In this document: piece after piece, positions 12,294 to 23,950 of the stretch
Layout: each line of letters opens with the position of its first letter
Position numbering within the stretch: position 1 is the stretch's first letter
NCBI GenBank assembly: GCA_028023455.1
Contig: JAQFVV010000520.1
Location: 370,768 to 434,767, forward strand
From: Epiperipatus broadwayi
Lineage: Eukaryota; Onychophora; Udeonychophora; Euonychophora; Peripatidae
DNA length: 64,000 bases
Direction of reading: 5' to 3'
Position numbers and translations under genes: made by a program
Notes under the pieces: model-generated
Databases searched by the model: none
The model's input: only the letters and a program-made list of their open reading frames with translations
What the model was told of the DNA's origin: nothing

Positions 12294-12360
12294 AATGTGC
12301 TATTACTTTAAATATGACGTGAGTGCACAAAATTTATAATATTTAAAGTAATAGCACATT
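12294..12360. repeat. Perfect 22-bp hairpin
   Basis: The arm 12294-12315 is exactly complementary to 12339-12360, with a 23-base loop. It lies in the right part of the TA-flanked element. A structural role is unknown. Confidence 0.85.
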
Positions 12361-12954
12361 ACTGGATCTCTACTTCTGATCTAGTAATTTTACCGCATAA
12401 AAGATAACCGCATACAAAGATATTAAGAAGAAACATGAATCGCATAACTTCAAAATCGCATTAAATAAATCCGCATAAAACGAGACCTGGGTGTATATAT
12501 ATAAATTAATAGGAGAGATTAAACAAGAACTTCAGTTAGATTTATAAACTATATATGTAGTAAAGATTAGTACATAATTGGATTTAATTTTTTATATAAC
12601 ACTATGTGCTATGGATTAAAAAACATATATTTCTTTTAAAATATCACTATGTAATCTATTAAAATAACTTTTTAAGATATTCTTAAAATTTCCATTCCAC
12701 CACAAACTTTTATATGAAAAAAAAGACACCTGAAGAAAAAAAATAGATGATCTGCAAGAGCCACATTTATGCTAAGCCAGCACTCATCAGATACACACAG
12801 CCAAGGTCATAATCATTTATATATGCCTTTATCATTTATTTGGTATTTATCAATAGGAAATTATTATACAGTGATTTCTTACCAATCTTTTGTTAAGCTA
12901 GAAGTTATTCCTAGGTCAGATATTAAATTTTAAGATTCAAATTAAAGATATATG

Positions 12955-13560
12955 TAATTAGATAGGACTTGAACTCAGAATTTTAATCTCCCTACAGATA
13001 CACTCTATCTTACACGACTGATAAACATAACCACATACATGTAAAAAAGATAAATGATCTCCAATATATGTATTTTGTCATAAACCAGCACTCATCAGTT
13101 AATCTAGATCAACATCTTCCATATAAATATATACAATCAGTGCTCAGCTTATATTAAGATAACAAATCTTCAACCTTTAATGGACAAACTTCAATCTTCT
13201 CCATTTTCCAACTCTTCAGCCATCCATATCATTGAAAATCTGATGAAATGTTCAAAGCATATATATGGATACATTAATGGCTAAAGAGTTGATGGTAGAG
13301 AAGATTGAAGTGTGTCACTTAAAGATTGAAAAAGTGCTATCCTAATATAAACTGAGCATTGATTGTATTTATTTGTGGGAAATGGTGATATGGATGAACT
13401 GATGAGTGCTGGTTTAGCATCAAATACATATATTGGAGTTCATTTATCATTTTTATATGTATGCAGTCATGTGTATTAGTTATATAATATAGAGTGAATA
13501 TCTGTAGGGGATGTGAAAATCTGAGTTCTGTCTAATTACATTGAATTTAGTATAAACAAT
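12955..13560. repeat. Foldback family F1, full palindromic copy
   Basis: A minus-oriented arm (about 12955-13255) is followed directly by a plus-oriented arm (about 13262-13560). The minus arm has GACTTGAACTCAGA, ATAAATGATCTCCAATATAT, CACTCATCAGTT and a TTCAACCTTTAATGGACAAA block. The plus arm has the complements of these in mirror order. The plus arm ends with GAGTTC-TAATTACATT, a decayed B-box region. No open frame is present. Confidence 0.8.
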
Positions 13561-13583
13561 ATGCATGTACTTAAATATTGTGT

Positions 13584-14024
13584 ATTTTAACAGTCTACCC
13601 ATAATCCTATTCTAAGAATTTGACTGAGAACAGGTTATTACCTGAGCTTCGAGTAGGTATATTTATGGGCATAGACCAAGTCCTATCTCAAGCACCAATC
13701 TTACCAATTAATAAGAATTATACCCCTTGAAAACAAAAAAAAAGGTTTCAGTGGACCTTTTGTATATCTTATCCAGATAGCTCAGTCTCAAGGTCTGGGA
13801 GACAATGTCTATCAGGAGAATGAAGCCGAGGTTATCTTATAAAGAAACATCACATATATTTTTATAATTTCCTATCTGTCTTACAAATTTTATTTTATTT
13901 GTTTTAGAGATATATGGTAATGAATATCAGTAAGCTTTTATAAATAATAACCCAGAAATTATAAGAATCTCGTAATTCAAATAAATACACAAGTTATAGC
14001 TTAAATTCTAATATTTATTAATAC
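13584..14024 (-). repeat. LTR, left copy (3' LTR of a minus-strand element)
   Basis: This 441-bp block is repeated in direct orientation at 16862-17304 with roughly 17-18 differences by eye, about 4 percent. Read on the minus strand it has a TATAAAAG box (complement of 13935-13942), then AATAAA-type signals about 35-45 bases downstream (complement of about 13891-13900). This is the expected U3-R order for an element transcribed on the minus strand. Exact TG...CA ends and a short target duplication could not be fixed. Confidence 0.75.
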
Positions 14025-15360
14025 ACGTATATATTAATATCGCAAACATATGACTCATTCATTCCTATACATATATATATAATATCAATGTACACATTCA
14101 TGAAAGAGTGCAACTATGCGTCAGAGTAAATTATTTCTTTAAGTTGGAACAAAGCGCATATTTCTTAATTTATTATTATATGTTCACTTTATATATATAA
14201 AGTCAAAGTTACCTCATTTGAAAGCGAACATTCACATGTTTAAGGCTGATGATCTGTAAGCTTACAGTATTACAATAGTGATTTGTCCTAATAAAAATCA
14301 TTGGTCTGGAAGATGATGAAAGATTCCATAACATTTTCACATAAGATAATCTATCCTAGAGGTTAGGTAGATGATTCTAAAATTGATTGAATGAAAGTTC
14401 TTGCTGTTTGGAGTTCCATGATCATTTCACTTGCTTGAAATAGATGGCAAAACTCTCCATATATAAAAATCAGGCAGGTCACAAAATAGCTGTCCACTGA
14501 GCTGGTTCAATGAATCTACATGATTCGTCTACCCCAGCATTCCAATGGAGTCCATTCTTATTAATTTTTATTAATTAATAAAATCACTTCATGGAATTTA
14601 CTTTCCACGCTTCTTTCTCTCTAACGGTTACTTTTCCGAATCACTACTAAATCAAAATATATATATAGATATAGTTCTTTTTTTTAACTCTCTTTCACCT
14701 CACTTTTTTTTATCTATCCATATGCTGATGACCGTATCTCAGGAATGCTTTTAGCTTCCATTGTTCCAAAATACTAACTTGACCAGTTTTTGGAATTCCG
14801 ATGACAAGTGTCATTAACAAAAATTGCCCATGGCACAGCTTGCAATTCCTTTTATTACTCTCCAGCCTTATATTTTAATTTGCTTTCATTAAGAAACATA
14901 CACTACTAATGAGATTATTTAAATAACTATAACATACGATATTAATAAACAACAAAAATATAAAAATACAACTCTGCAGATAACCGCTTCTCTTCATCTT
15001 CACACACAAATCTGTTAGTAATTAATTCTATGCTACATCACAACAACACATGCAATAAACACACACATATATATATATGTTCATGCCTTTAAATGGTTAA
15101 TATATTTCACTCACACTCTTTTGTAACAGGATTCGAATGTATATCTATAAATTTTCTCACATCTATTAATTTAATTCATAATAACAATCACAATAAACTC
15201 TTTTGCACTTATTATTGCCTTTTACTTCCTTAAGTACCCATATTTGAACCCAGCTCTACTGTTACATACCCCCTGGTGCAATAGCCTTCAAATACCATCT
15301 GTGTATTTGAATGGATTCTTAACTGCCTCTTATCTATCCTTTATCTGTACCACCCTTTTG
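14025..15360 (-). other. LTR element interior without recognisable pol
   Basis: This 1.3-kb stretch lies between the gag remnant and the left LTR. I find no reverse transcriptase, protease or integrase motif on either strand. It contains TA and CA microsatellite patches, for example at about 15060-15080. It is either a decayed or deleted pol region or non-coding filler of a non-autonomous element. Confidence 0.5.
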
Positions 15361-15362
15361 CT

Positions 15363-15960
15363 TTGGTGACCATGGCCCCTTTCCTTGACTGTAATTTGAC
15401 TTGTCTGGTGGACACTGAGCTTCTAGCTCATACTGCCATCTCTGTAACAATCATCACCTCTTCTATATGTCATGTTACCATCAGGTCGTCCTTCCACCCC
15501 AAGCCTAGCACTTTGCTGATCTTGGACATCCTTTTCTCATTCCAATGGTACACTATGGACATATTTGCTCATGTCCAGCATATTAAGTAGTTCTGCCACC
15601 TCTCCAATAGATGCCTTTATCACTCTCAACATTACTTTTTCTACATTCATAGGCATATTGTGCCTTACGATATGAATGATGTGACCTTCTGACAAATTAC
15701 ACATGTCCAGCATTCTCACTCTAGCCACCTGGTGATGAAAGAATTGAGAGAAATTTTCTTGCTTCCCTTCCTCATATTTCTCTCACATAACTTGGTATTG
15801 TATGAGCTCCTGGTGGTCTTCCAACCAGAAAGTCTCCTGTATCTTCTTCTGGTACTCCTCGAAGGTTGTTAGTTATTGGGACAAGTCCCCCCACGCTTGG
15901 GCATTACTGCTTTGATTACTACATGCTATCACTAATTTACTTTCCTCTGACATAAGATTC
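15363..15960 (-). pseudogene. Gag-like protein, C-terminal portion, broken
   Basis: Minus-strand reading from about 15875 down shows FEEYQKKIQETFW, then after one stop EKYEEGKQENFSQFFHHQV, then VRMLDMCNLSEGH and a leucine-rich run ending MLDMSKYVHSVPLE and a stop. The pattern resembles the retrotransposon gag (capsid) domain: a tryptophan-containing helix, then a Q-x-F-x-x-F-type run, then L-S-E. A zinc knuckle is not seen. The 63-codon open frame at 15537-15728 is part of it. The frame appears shifted relative to the upstream gag piece. It belongs to the LTR element bounded at 13584 and 17304. Confidence 0.65.
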
Positions 15961-15974
15961 ATACCAAAGTATCT

Positions 15975-16394
15975 TCATAGGCTTTGCAGATGCTCCATGA
16001 GAGCTTCCCCCATTTGGCCTTCAAACAGCCATATCTTCAAGAATTGGTTCACATTGGTATGCATCACCATACATTTTACTATGTTTCCTGGTCTTTCTGC
16101 CTTGCAATCATATGACTTTTGTTTTACATTCCCCTTGTGTTCATCTAAACTCTCTTCTACTTCTTTATTGTTTGACTTCTCAGCCCTTTCCTTACTTTCT
16201 CTTTCATTTCCCTCATACTCCCTTTTTCCTTGACTACTTTTGCTTTCCGTCCCTAGTCTCTGTTCTATATTCTGAAATCTCATTTCAAACCTCTTGTCCA
16301 TTTCCTGAATTCTCAGTTCTATGTTTTCTAATTTTTCTAAAATTATCTCCATTACACTTAGTTCTTTCTCTTCCCCAGTCTTCTGGTGGTCCAC
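15975..16394 (-). CDS. Gag-like N-terminal coiled-coil segment of LTR element
   Basis: This 139-codon frame begins MDHQKTGEEKELS. It has a heptad-like coiled coil at about residues 12-50 (MEIILEKLENIELRIQEMD and onward), a very charged low-complexity linker rich in E, K, S and N (about 50-95), and a final segment VNQFLKIWLFEGQMGEAL typical of the start of a capsid-like domain. The order fits the N-terminal part of a Ty3-type or related Gag. It reads toward the broken C-terminal portion at 15960-15363, so it is probably one gene broken by a stop and a frameshift. A spurious plus-strand frame exists opposite it. Confidence 0.65.
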   Translation of the reverse strand: MDHQKTGEEKELSVMEIILEKLENIELRIQEMDKRFEMRFQNIEQRLGTESKSSQGKREYEGNERESKERAEKSNNKEVEESLDEHKGNVKQKSYDCKAERPGNIVKCMVMHTNVNQFLKIWLFEGQMGEALMEHLQSL

Positions 16395-16861
16395 TTTCTG
16401 CTTTTTTTTACTTCCTTTTTTTGTACCTATTTATTCTGTTAGTGTATATCTATTACTATTCCAACTAAACGTGCCAGGTTCATCACCCTGGCTCTCAGTG
16501 GTACACTAAATAACCACCTGATAAACCTTCCTCCAATCATTTCTACCCTTATGTAAAGATATTGTTTTGTAATATCCCAAATATTGGTAAAATCCTTAAA
16601 CCCTATTTATTAATTATGTGACTTTATATATATATATATATCTCACTGAACAAACCTTATCAATCATAAACATTATTTTCTATTCTGACTACTTGAGAAC
16701 TTTTCTGTAAGTATATATATATCATAAAATATGCCATCATTTAAATATGTTTTTTTAATTCTTTCTGTTTTCCTTTTTTTAAAATAAATAAATAAAAAGG
16801 GCTGCCCAATGAAATTTAAATTTCATTCTCCAACCTTCGCTGCCCCATTCATTGGGAAGCC

Positions 16862-17304
16862 ATTTTAACAGTCTACCCATGATCCTATTCTAAGAATTTG
16901 AATGAGAACAGGTTATTACCTGAGCTTCGAGTAAGTATATTTATGAGCATAGACCAAGTCCTATCTCAAGTGCCAATCTTACCAATTAATAAGAATTATA
17001 CCCCTTGCAAACAAAAGAAAAGGTTTCAGTGGACCTTTTGTGTATCTTATCCAGATAGCTCAGTCTCAAGGTCTGGGAGACAATGTCTATCAGGAGAATG
17101 AAGCCGAGGTTATCTTATAAAGAAACATCACATATATTTTTATAATTTCCTATCTGTCTTACAAATTTTATTTTATTCGTTTTAGAGATATATGGTAATG
17201 AATATCAGTAAGCTTTTATAAATAATAACCCAGAAATTATAAGAATCCCATAATTCAAATAAATACACAAATTATAGCTTAAATTCTAGTATGTATTAAT
17301 ATAC
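16862..17304 (-). repeat. LTR, right copy (5' LTR of a minus-strand element)
   Basis: This is the direct repeat partner of 13584-14024, 443 bp. Read on the minus strand it has TATAAAAG (complement of 17213-17220) followed by AATAAA-type sequence. The minus-strand sequence just inside (left of 16862) is the expected location of a primer-binding site. It starts TGGCTTCCC, which I could not match to a tRNA end. The 67-codon frame at 16898 is inside the repeat and not a gene. Confidence 0.75.
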
Positions 17305-18105
17305 TGTGACCTTCTGGTTTGGCACCAGAAATAGTCATTGTAGTAGTGTGGTAGTATATCAGTAATATCTGATATAATCCTCTTAAAAAAATGAAATAAT
17401 GTGAAATTTTAATTTTTTTTTTTTTTTACTTAAAACTTAAGTGTAGGTTTAATTAAAAAGATTTCTTAAATGTTTAGTGTCTTGTTTTAGGGTATAATCA
17501 GTGATAGAATAGGGGAGTAGCTTGTTGTATGTATAGTCAGTACAGTTTGAGTTGATGCTTACTTGTTTTATTTGTTTATAAAGCAGTATTCAGTTTTGTT
17601 AGAATGATTTTCTAGTCCATTTGTTTTATACATTTAAAATTTATAGAATAAACAGTAAGATATGTTTCACTCATCATCATTCACATTGTCATTTCAGTCA
17701 TATCAGTGTAATACCTATAGCATATTACTACTGAATATTCATGCATTATCCAACCTCATTTTTCATTTATATGTTTCATTAAGTCATTAAATATCCCACA
17801 TTACATTCAAATATTTAAATTGATTTTTCTAATACCAGGATCATATCCAGATGTGATAATCTCTACCAATGCAAAATTAGAGAAGCCATTGAGATACTTA
17901 GAATGCCAGATTGTATCAATAAGCGAGATGATACATGCAAACTTTCTCATATTTGGAAAGATTTTTTTAGAAAACATCCTAAATTTAACATTTTTTGCTA
18001 TTGGTAGAATTTTAACATTTTATTCAAATCAGTGATTATAGTGCCTCTACAACTGTCTTTCTACCTTTTATAACTCTGTGGATGGCTTGTGTGACCAAGT
18101 CGAAG
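17305..18105. other. Unassigned AT-rich DNA
   Basis: I see nothing I can name. The 71-codon frame at 17820 has no recognisable domain. Confidence 0.4.
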
Positions 18106-18109
18106 TCAG

Positions 18110-18285
18110 TATATTAATATTAAAAGTTTTTAACACGGATGAACTCGCAAAATATGTATTTTATATATATTGGGGATCATCTAATTTTTTCATGTGTATG
18201 TCGTCAGGTGTGTCAGTTGTTTGAGATGGAGTGGAGGATAATAAGCTGAAATTCTTAAGTTCAAACCCCTCTATTTGTAATCGAT
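18110..18285 (+). repeat. Foldback family F1, plus-arm fragment
   Basis: It carries the F1 landmarks in order: TATATTGGGGATCATCTAAT, TTTTTCATGTGTATG, GAGATGGAGTGGAGGATA, and AAGTTCAAACCCCT as the B-box-like end. Confidence 0.65.
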
Positions 18286-18289
18286 TTTG

Positions 18290-20155
18290 TTTTTAAAAAA
18301 TTAAGTCTGGGTTTTATTATTTATATTAAGTTTTTTGTTAACCACAAGTTTACATCATTTAAAAGTGTTCAATTTTTTTATACTCAATTACTATAATAAT
18401 GCTGAGTTTAATTAATGCCAGCTTATAATAGTGTCCACATTCATGGGAACCTCCCTTTTCTAATAATATTTTCGGTAAAAAAAAAAATTTTCTTTAGATA
18501 ATATTTTAAAAATAGAAAAGTGACTTTTCATTTTCAGCATTTTTATTTTTGATTTTTTAAATCTCAAGTGCTTTGATTAAAAAAACTATATTCTTCCAAA
18601 CTATTATGGTTTATATTCTGTAATAGAATGGTTGTGAAAAATTACCAACTAATTATGACTCCTAGTATGTTTAGAAAACTTTGTCATAATTTATTTTACT
18701 TTTATATGGTTTATACAAAAGTACATTCATAACTTTGCTATCATTTTATGAAGATATTTTATACTCTTTATAATAGTTTGAGATAATGTTAACATCTACT
18801 TTTTTTTTGTTTTATCAGTTGCATCACTTTACTTTCTATTCAACAATCAACTTATGCAACATTTTCGTGGAATAATATGCTGATTTTCTGCTAAACACAG
18901 ACTTTTCATAATTCACAGTTTTTATTCAACTGTGTTGACATCTTCAGGAAAAAATTTTAAAAAAGTGAATATTTTTATACATTTTTTACAGAAATAAAAC
19001 TGCTTATAAATAAATTTATTTAAATAGATTATTTGGTTTTTTTTTCTTTTCCCAATTGTAGCTCAATGTAAACATGTTACTTATATTTCATAAAAAAAGA
19101 TTATATTTAATAAAAAATTCATATGCTTGGCATGTTTTTAACTATTATATAGCTATAATCTACAGCAATAGTAATTTGTCATGAGTGAAAAGTATTATAA
19201 GAGGGCAATATTTAAATATATTCTATGCAAAAATGTAAATGAGATAATTTACATAATCCACTTTTTCAACAATGGGATACAAGTCTCTTTCTTATTAATA
19301 GCATGTATATTATTAGTTATATGCTATGCTTCTTTAACTTTATATTTTTGCCATTTCTCTTGTAACATACTATACATGCACACTCTGGTTTGATGTCAAG
19401 CCTATATTTGTAGAGCAGGGGCTAAAAATGGTCATAGCATTGAGTCAGTGTGTATGAGTATAATGTATTCCAAGAGAAATGACAAATAATATAAAGTTAA
19501 AGTATGGAATAGAACCAATCATGTGCATTCTCTTAATAAGAAGTGTCTTGTATTCCATTGTCAAAAAAGTGACTCATTTACATTTTGCCAAAAAGTATTT
19601 AATACTACCCTATATAATAGTGTTCACTCATGGTCAATTAATATTGCTATGATTATGGATATGAAATGTTTGAAAGGATCCCAAGCATATTAATTCTTGT
19701 TGAATACAATCTTTTCTTATGAAACATTAAAAACAAGTTTTTTACTTACATTGAGTTAAGTAGAGTATTTATTTTATAAAAATTTCTATTATTTATATAT
19801 ATAAAATTAAGAGCGTGCTAATAACTCTAAACAAGCTTTTTTTTTTTTTTTATTTATGATAAATATTTGTAAGTGCAAGCTATATATAAGTCATGTGACA
19901 TCTGACTTGTTATTATTACTATATATATATGCAATAACATTTCATTGCATTTTTCTTATATCTTCACTTTTTTTCATCTACTCCTTTTGGATCTGGAACT
20001 AGCTTTATATAAACATTTTTACTTTTCATGGCTACTAATCAGTGACAAATTTTGGTCCTGATGAAATACTTTTCTACATAGATGTTGTCAACAAGAGTAA
20101 TATTTCAGTGGAGAATCTAATGAAAACTCATCTTTGAATTTTAACTCACCACAGG
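18290..20155. other. Mostly unassigned; single MITE end
   Basis: The stretch is AT-rich with A and T runs. At 19811-19838 there is GAGCGTGCTAATAACTCTAA followed by ACAAGC, matching the end of the MITE family at 9125 and 45707. About 19870-19920 also matches the right flank shared by those two copies (GCAAGC, CATGTGAC, TGACTTGTTATTATTA). The frame at 19181-19393 has hydrophobic content but no family I know. Confidence 0.45.
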
Positions 20156-20159
20156 TAAT

Positions 20160-20265
20160 TTTTTTTTTTTTCATATGTCATAGCATCGGCCGGGAGGCGA
20201 ACCCCCAACCATCTGCAACCAACTACTTGCTTGCACGGCAGCTGCAATGACCTCTTGGCTAATAT
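20160..20265 (-). mobile_element. tRNA-derived SINE, family A
   Basis: Read on the minus strand, this has an AAGAGGTCATTGCAGC head (A-box side), a GGGTTCGCCTCCCGG block matching a Pol III B box, the family tail GATGCTATGACAT, and then a poly-A (plus-strand T run at 20158-20171). The middle differs from the other copies. Three more copies are at 36997, 41663 and 59506. Confidence 0.8.
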
Positions 20266-20617
20266 CAGTTTTATCCAATGTATCATATTGCAATTTTATA
20301 ACATTCTATATCTTGAACTGCATAAAGTTTACACAAAAAACTGTCAATCACGGTTTTTTTCCTGGAAATAATGTCCTAATATTTTTTTAATATATATATA
20401 AAATATTCAACTATATTGTAAATATATCTTTCTTTTTGTAATTTGTAAAATAAAAATCAAGATTGATATATATATAATATTAGTAAATACCTCATCTCTG
20501 TACTTTATATAGATAAACACACATTTTGAAAATAATAATTTATGGCATGTTTTGAATTATAAGAATCTTAACTGTGTACTTCATAGATATTTCCAAGGAA
20601 TAATAATACCTGGAGTC

Positions 20618-21390
20618 TAGATATAACATAGGGGATTTGAACACAGACTTTCAAGCACTCTTCAGCCATCCACTCTAATCTTATACAACTGATACATATG
20701 ATCCCACACCTGTTAAAAAGATAAATGATCAATATACATATTTTGTGCTGAACTAGCACTCATCAGTTGATCCTGATCGTCATCTCCCATACATATATAT
20801 AATCAGTGCCCATTTTATATTAAGATAGCAAATCTTCACACTTTAATAGTAAGGCTTAAATCTACATTCACAAACTCTTCAGTAATCCATATTGGTTGTA
20901 TGAGAAAGAATGGCTGAAGATAGCTTGAAAATCCATGTTCAAATCCTCTATATTACATCTAGACTCTATAAAATATACTTATATTAATAATATTACAAAT
21001 TCAGCCTGTATCTTGCCCATCCCACTTCTATGAATTTAAATGGACAATGTCCTATAAATGAGGAGTCAGAGTGGTTTAAAGTCAACATGGCCATGACAAT
21101 AATATTGGCATTAGCAAGGGATTTGGGTGTTCCGTCAGCATATTTTCAGTGGTATGGATGACTGAGGATGGAGAAGTTTGAAGCCTGTTTATCAAAGTGT
21201 GAAGAGTTGCTACCTTAATATAAAGTGAGCACTGATTATATATATATATGGGAGATATATTGGTGATTATTTATTTTTTTCACATGTGTGTGGTCATGTG
21301 TATTGGTTGTATGAGATAGAGTGAATGACTGAAGGAAGTTGAAAGTCTGTCTTCAAATCCATATATTAATCATTAAATTGTTTTTGCCTA
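20618..21390. repeat. Foldback family F1, minus then plus arms
   Basis: A minus-oriented arm (about 20618-20900) with GGGATTTGAACACAGAC, GATAAATGATC and CACTCATCAGTTGATCC is followed by a plus-oriented array (about 20900-21390) with two B-box-like ends, TGTTCAAATCC and CTTCAAATCC. The interior contains the CTATGAATTTAAATGGACAA block, the AGTCAACATGGCCATGACAA block and a TTAATATAAAGTGAGCACTG block. No open frame is meaningful. Confidence 0.8.
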
Positions 21391-23190
21391 TAATTTTAAT
21401 GGTTTCTTAGTGCTATGGTTTTCCCATATATATTATTTTTATTCCCCAACTCTATGAAAAAATGATGAAGTTTTGCTGTACTTCATTGTTTTGTGCTTAC
21501 ATATTCTAATGGTTTTGAAACTTGTGAGTTTTTTTCTATTTAAAACACTACTTCATCTAAGTCTGTTTAAAAGAAGAACAAAAAGTATATAAAAGCAAAA
21601 CATTACATGACTTCTCCCATTTGCATTTAATGTAAAGATTAAAGATGAGTTAGAAGGATCATGTGAAGTGTTTTTCTTGATGTGTACAAATTTTTATCAG
21701 AAGAATTATAAATGAAGTTACAAAAATCTGAGATTCTTATAACAGATGTTTAAAATTACATAGTGTGTTACAGTAAAAAGATAACTGATTCTCTGTCTCC
21801 AAGCTATTTGCAGAACCATTTCTAAATCAATGTGTGTTATGCAGTGACATATTTTATCCAAAATGTTAAGGTTCGAATGTGTTTAGGTCATGAGTTACAA
21901 TGAAAAAATATGGCAATATTTTTCCTAACTTGATCCAAAAATGAGCAATACAATAACATTAAATTTTATATTAGACTGGATAAAATTGCCACTGAGTATT
22001 TGCTTTGGGTAATATAACAATTCTAATTCAATTTCATATTTACAAGTTTATTGGGATATATAGAATATGTCATTACATAAAAATTATAATATTTTCATGC
22101 ATCAAATAAAAAATAATTTAATAATGCATACATATACCATATGCCTATTGATATATGTCATACACTTTCTTATTTTTTACTGTTTATTATTATTGAAGTA
22201 TGATGTCAGTAGGGGGTAAACATACATGTGCCAGCTAAGATTTTAATAATTACAGATAAACATTTTGCTCATAACATTGTTATTCTTTTATGATATATTT
22301 CTTTTAACTACAGCTTTCTTTCTTTTTATTATCAATTTATTTTCGTTTTTGTTTTTTTTTACTTTGCAATAAAATAAATTTTTAATGTAATTTGTTATCA
22401 ATAGACTCATTAGTTTTAATTCCTATTAGAAGTTACTGATATTGACAATTATAATTTGGAGCTTTTAATTTTAAGTAGTTAGAATTAGCCGTAACAACAA
22501 TATAGACTTTGCATTGTAGGATATAGTATAATCTAGATGTATTTTCACACATATAGTATATATGTTCGTTATATATTTTATAAGATTATTTAATTTGATT
22601 AGTGCAAAATTATAATAAATGCATTATTAGTAAATTAGAATATTCCTTTCAACCATAAAAAAAAAAAAATATTTATTAGCATGATAATTTATTAAATTTA
22701 TTTCCAGTTAAAATTCCTAAAAGAAAAAAAAGTCATTTCCTTCTTTGAACTTTTTATTTTTTATACCGATTTTTAAAAAAATTAAGAAAAAACTTTCTAA
22801 TAATTTTTTAAAAATATAAAATGATTTTACGACTATTTAAAAATTTTATATACATTTTAATAATTAAATATTTAATATTTTAATTAAAACTCCTATGCTG
22901 CTTCTATGGGTTTTTTTAAAATTGAAGTGTCTTCAAAAGCGGAAGCCATTAAAAAAAAGTTTTTGTGGCGCTTCAAATTGCCATGCGCAACTTCTCCATA
23001 ACTGACTTATACCAAAAAGATAACAAATTCTTGATGCTTAGTTATGTAATTGTAATTAAATCATAATCAATAAATGACAAACTGTATTCTGTTTTTGGAA
23101 TTAGTATGAATTATATATCCAGTTTCCAAAAGATATTTGGATTATATTTTAGAAGATTTATACACTGTACTATTTTAGTATCCATAACTA
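21390..23190. other. Unassigned AT-rich DNA
   Basis: Long A/T-rich sequence with homopolymer runs. I see no gene or family. Confidence 0.4.
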
Positions 23191-23194
23191 TTTA

Positions 23195-23950
23195 AAGATG
23201 ATTTGAATACAGACATTCAAGCGCCCTTCAATTATTCATTCTATCTTACATAAACAAAGCACTGATTATATATTTATGTGCAGTAAATAATGATCTGAGC
23301 CAACTGATTAGTGCTGGTTCAGCACTAAATACACATAATAGAGGTCCATTTATCTTTTTCACATGTATGTGGTCATGCATATCACTTATATAAGATAAAG
23401 TGGATAGCTGTTGGAAGCTTGAAAGTCTGAGTTCAAACCCTTTCTGATTACATTAAGCTTAGTATAGGAAATATACTTGTATTTAAGTATTACATATTTA
23501 GTCTGTATTCTGCTCATCCCTCTTCTATGTATTTAAATGGACATATTAAGATCATATGCATGAGAGGTCAGAGTGACTTAAAGTCAACCCATGACAATAA
23601 GATTGACATTTTCAAGGGTTCTGAACATTCCATCATCAGATTTTCAATGTTATAGATGGCTGAAGAGTTGAAAAGTGGAGAAGATTGAAGACTGTTCATT
23701 AAAGTTTGAAGATTTGCTATTTTAATATAAATTGAGCACTGATTACATATATGTGTGTGGTGAATAATGATCTGGATTAAGTGATGAGTGTTGATTCAGC
23801 ACAATATATATATATTAGCGATCATTTATCTTTTTCACATATATGTGGTCATGTGCATCAGTTATATAAGATGGAGTGAATAGCTGTGGGGATCTTGAAA
23901 GTCTGTATTCAAATCCCCTTTAATTACATTTGGCTTAAATATATATACTC
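23195..23950 (+). repeat. Foldback family F1, tandem plus units
   Basis: A short minus-type start (GATTTGAATACAGACATTCA) is followed by two plus units. Their B-box-like ends, GTTCAAACCC at 23431 and ATTCAAATCCCC at 23907, are 476 bases apart, giving the F1 monomer length. Confidence 0.8.

Larger units (their letters stand above)
10173..12493. mobile_element. TA-flanked inverted-repeat DNA transposon, non-autonomous, with nested LINE
   Basis: The left end reads CACCTGGGTCTCATTTTATG and the right end, in reverse complement, reads CACCCAGGTCTCGTTTTATG. The element is flanked by TA on both sides (10171-10172 and 12494-12495), the target typical of Tc1/mariner/pogo elements. Sub-terminal sequence on both sides carries short motifs such as CGCATAAAA and CGCACAAAA. 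No transposase is visible. The interior holds a LINE fragment (10630-11440), a 152-bp tandem duplication and two strong hairpins. The superfamily is inferred only from the TA target and the end sequence. Confidence 0.65.

Noticed and set aside
15997-16509. Plus-strand hydrophobic open frames (78, 118 and 62 codons)
   Set aside because: They are antisense to the purine-rich gag coding strand. The Phe/Ser/Leu-rich composition is what the complement of an E/K/R-rich coding region gives.
16840-16862. Primer-binding site next to the right LTR
   Set aside because: The minus-strand sequence starting TGGCTTCCC does not correspond to a tRNA 3' end that I can name, and the LTR boundary is not fixed.
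17305-17335. A possible primer-binding site TGGCACCAGAA after the right LTR on the plus strand
   Set aside because: It would require a plus-strand element downstream, but no gag or pol follows, and the gag in the element is on the minus strand.
20618-21390. CRISPR array
   Set aside because: The repeats are long (about 475 bases), diverged and orientation-switching, in an animal genome; there are no short identical repeats with unique spacers.
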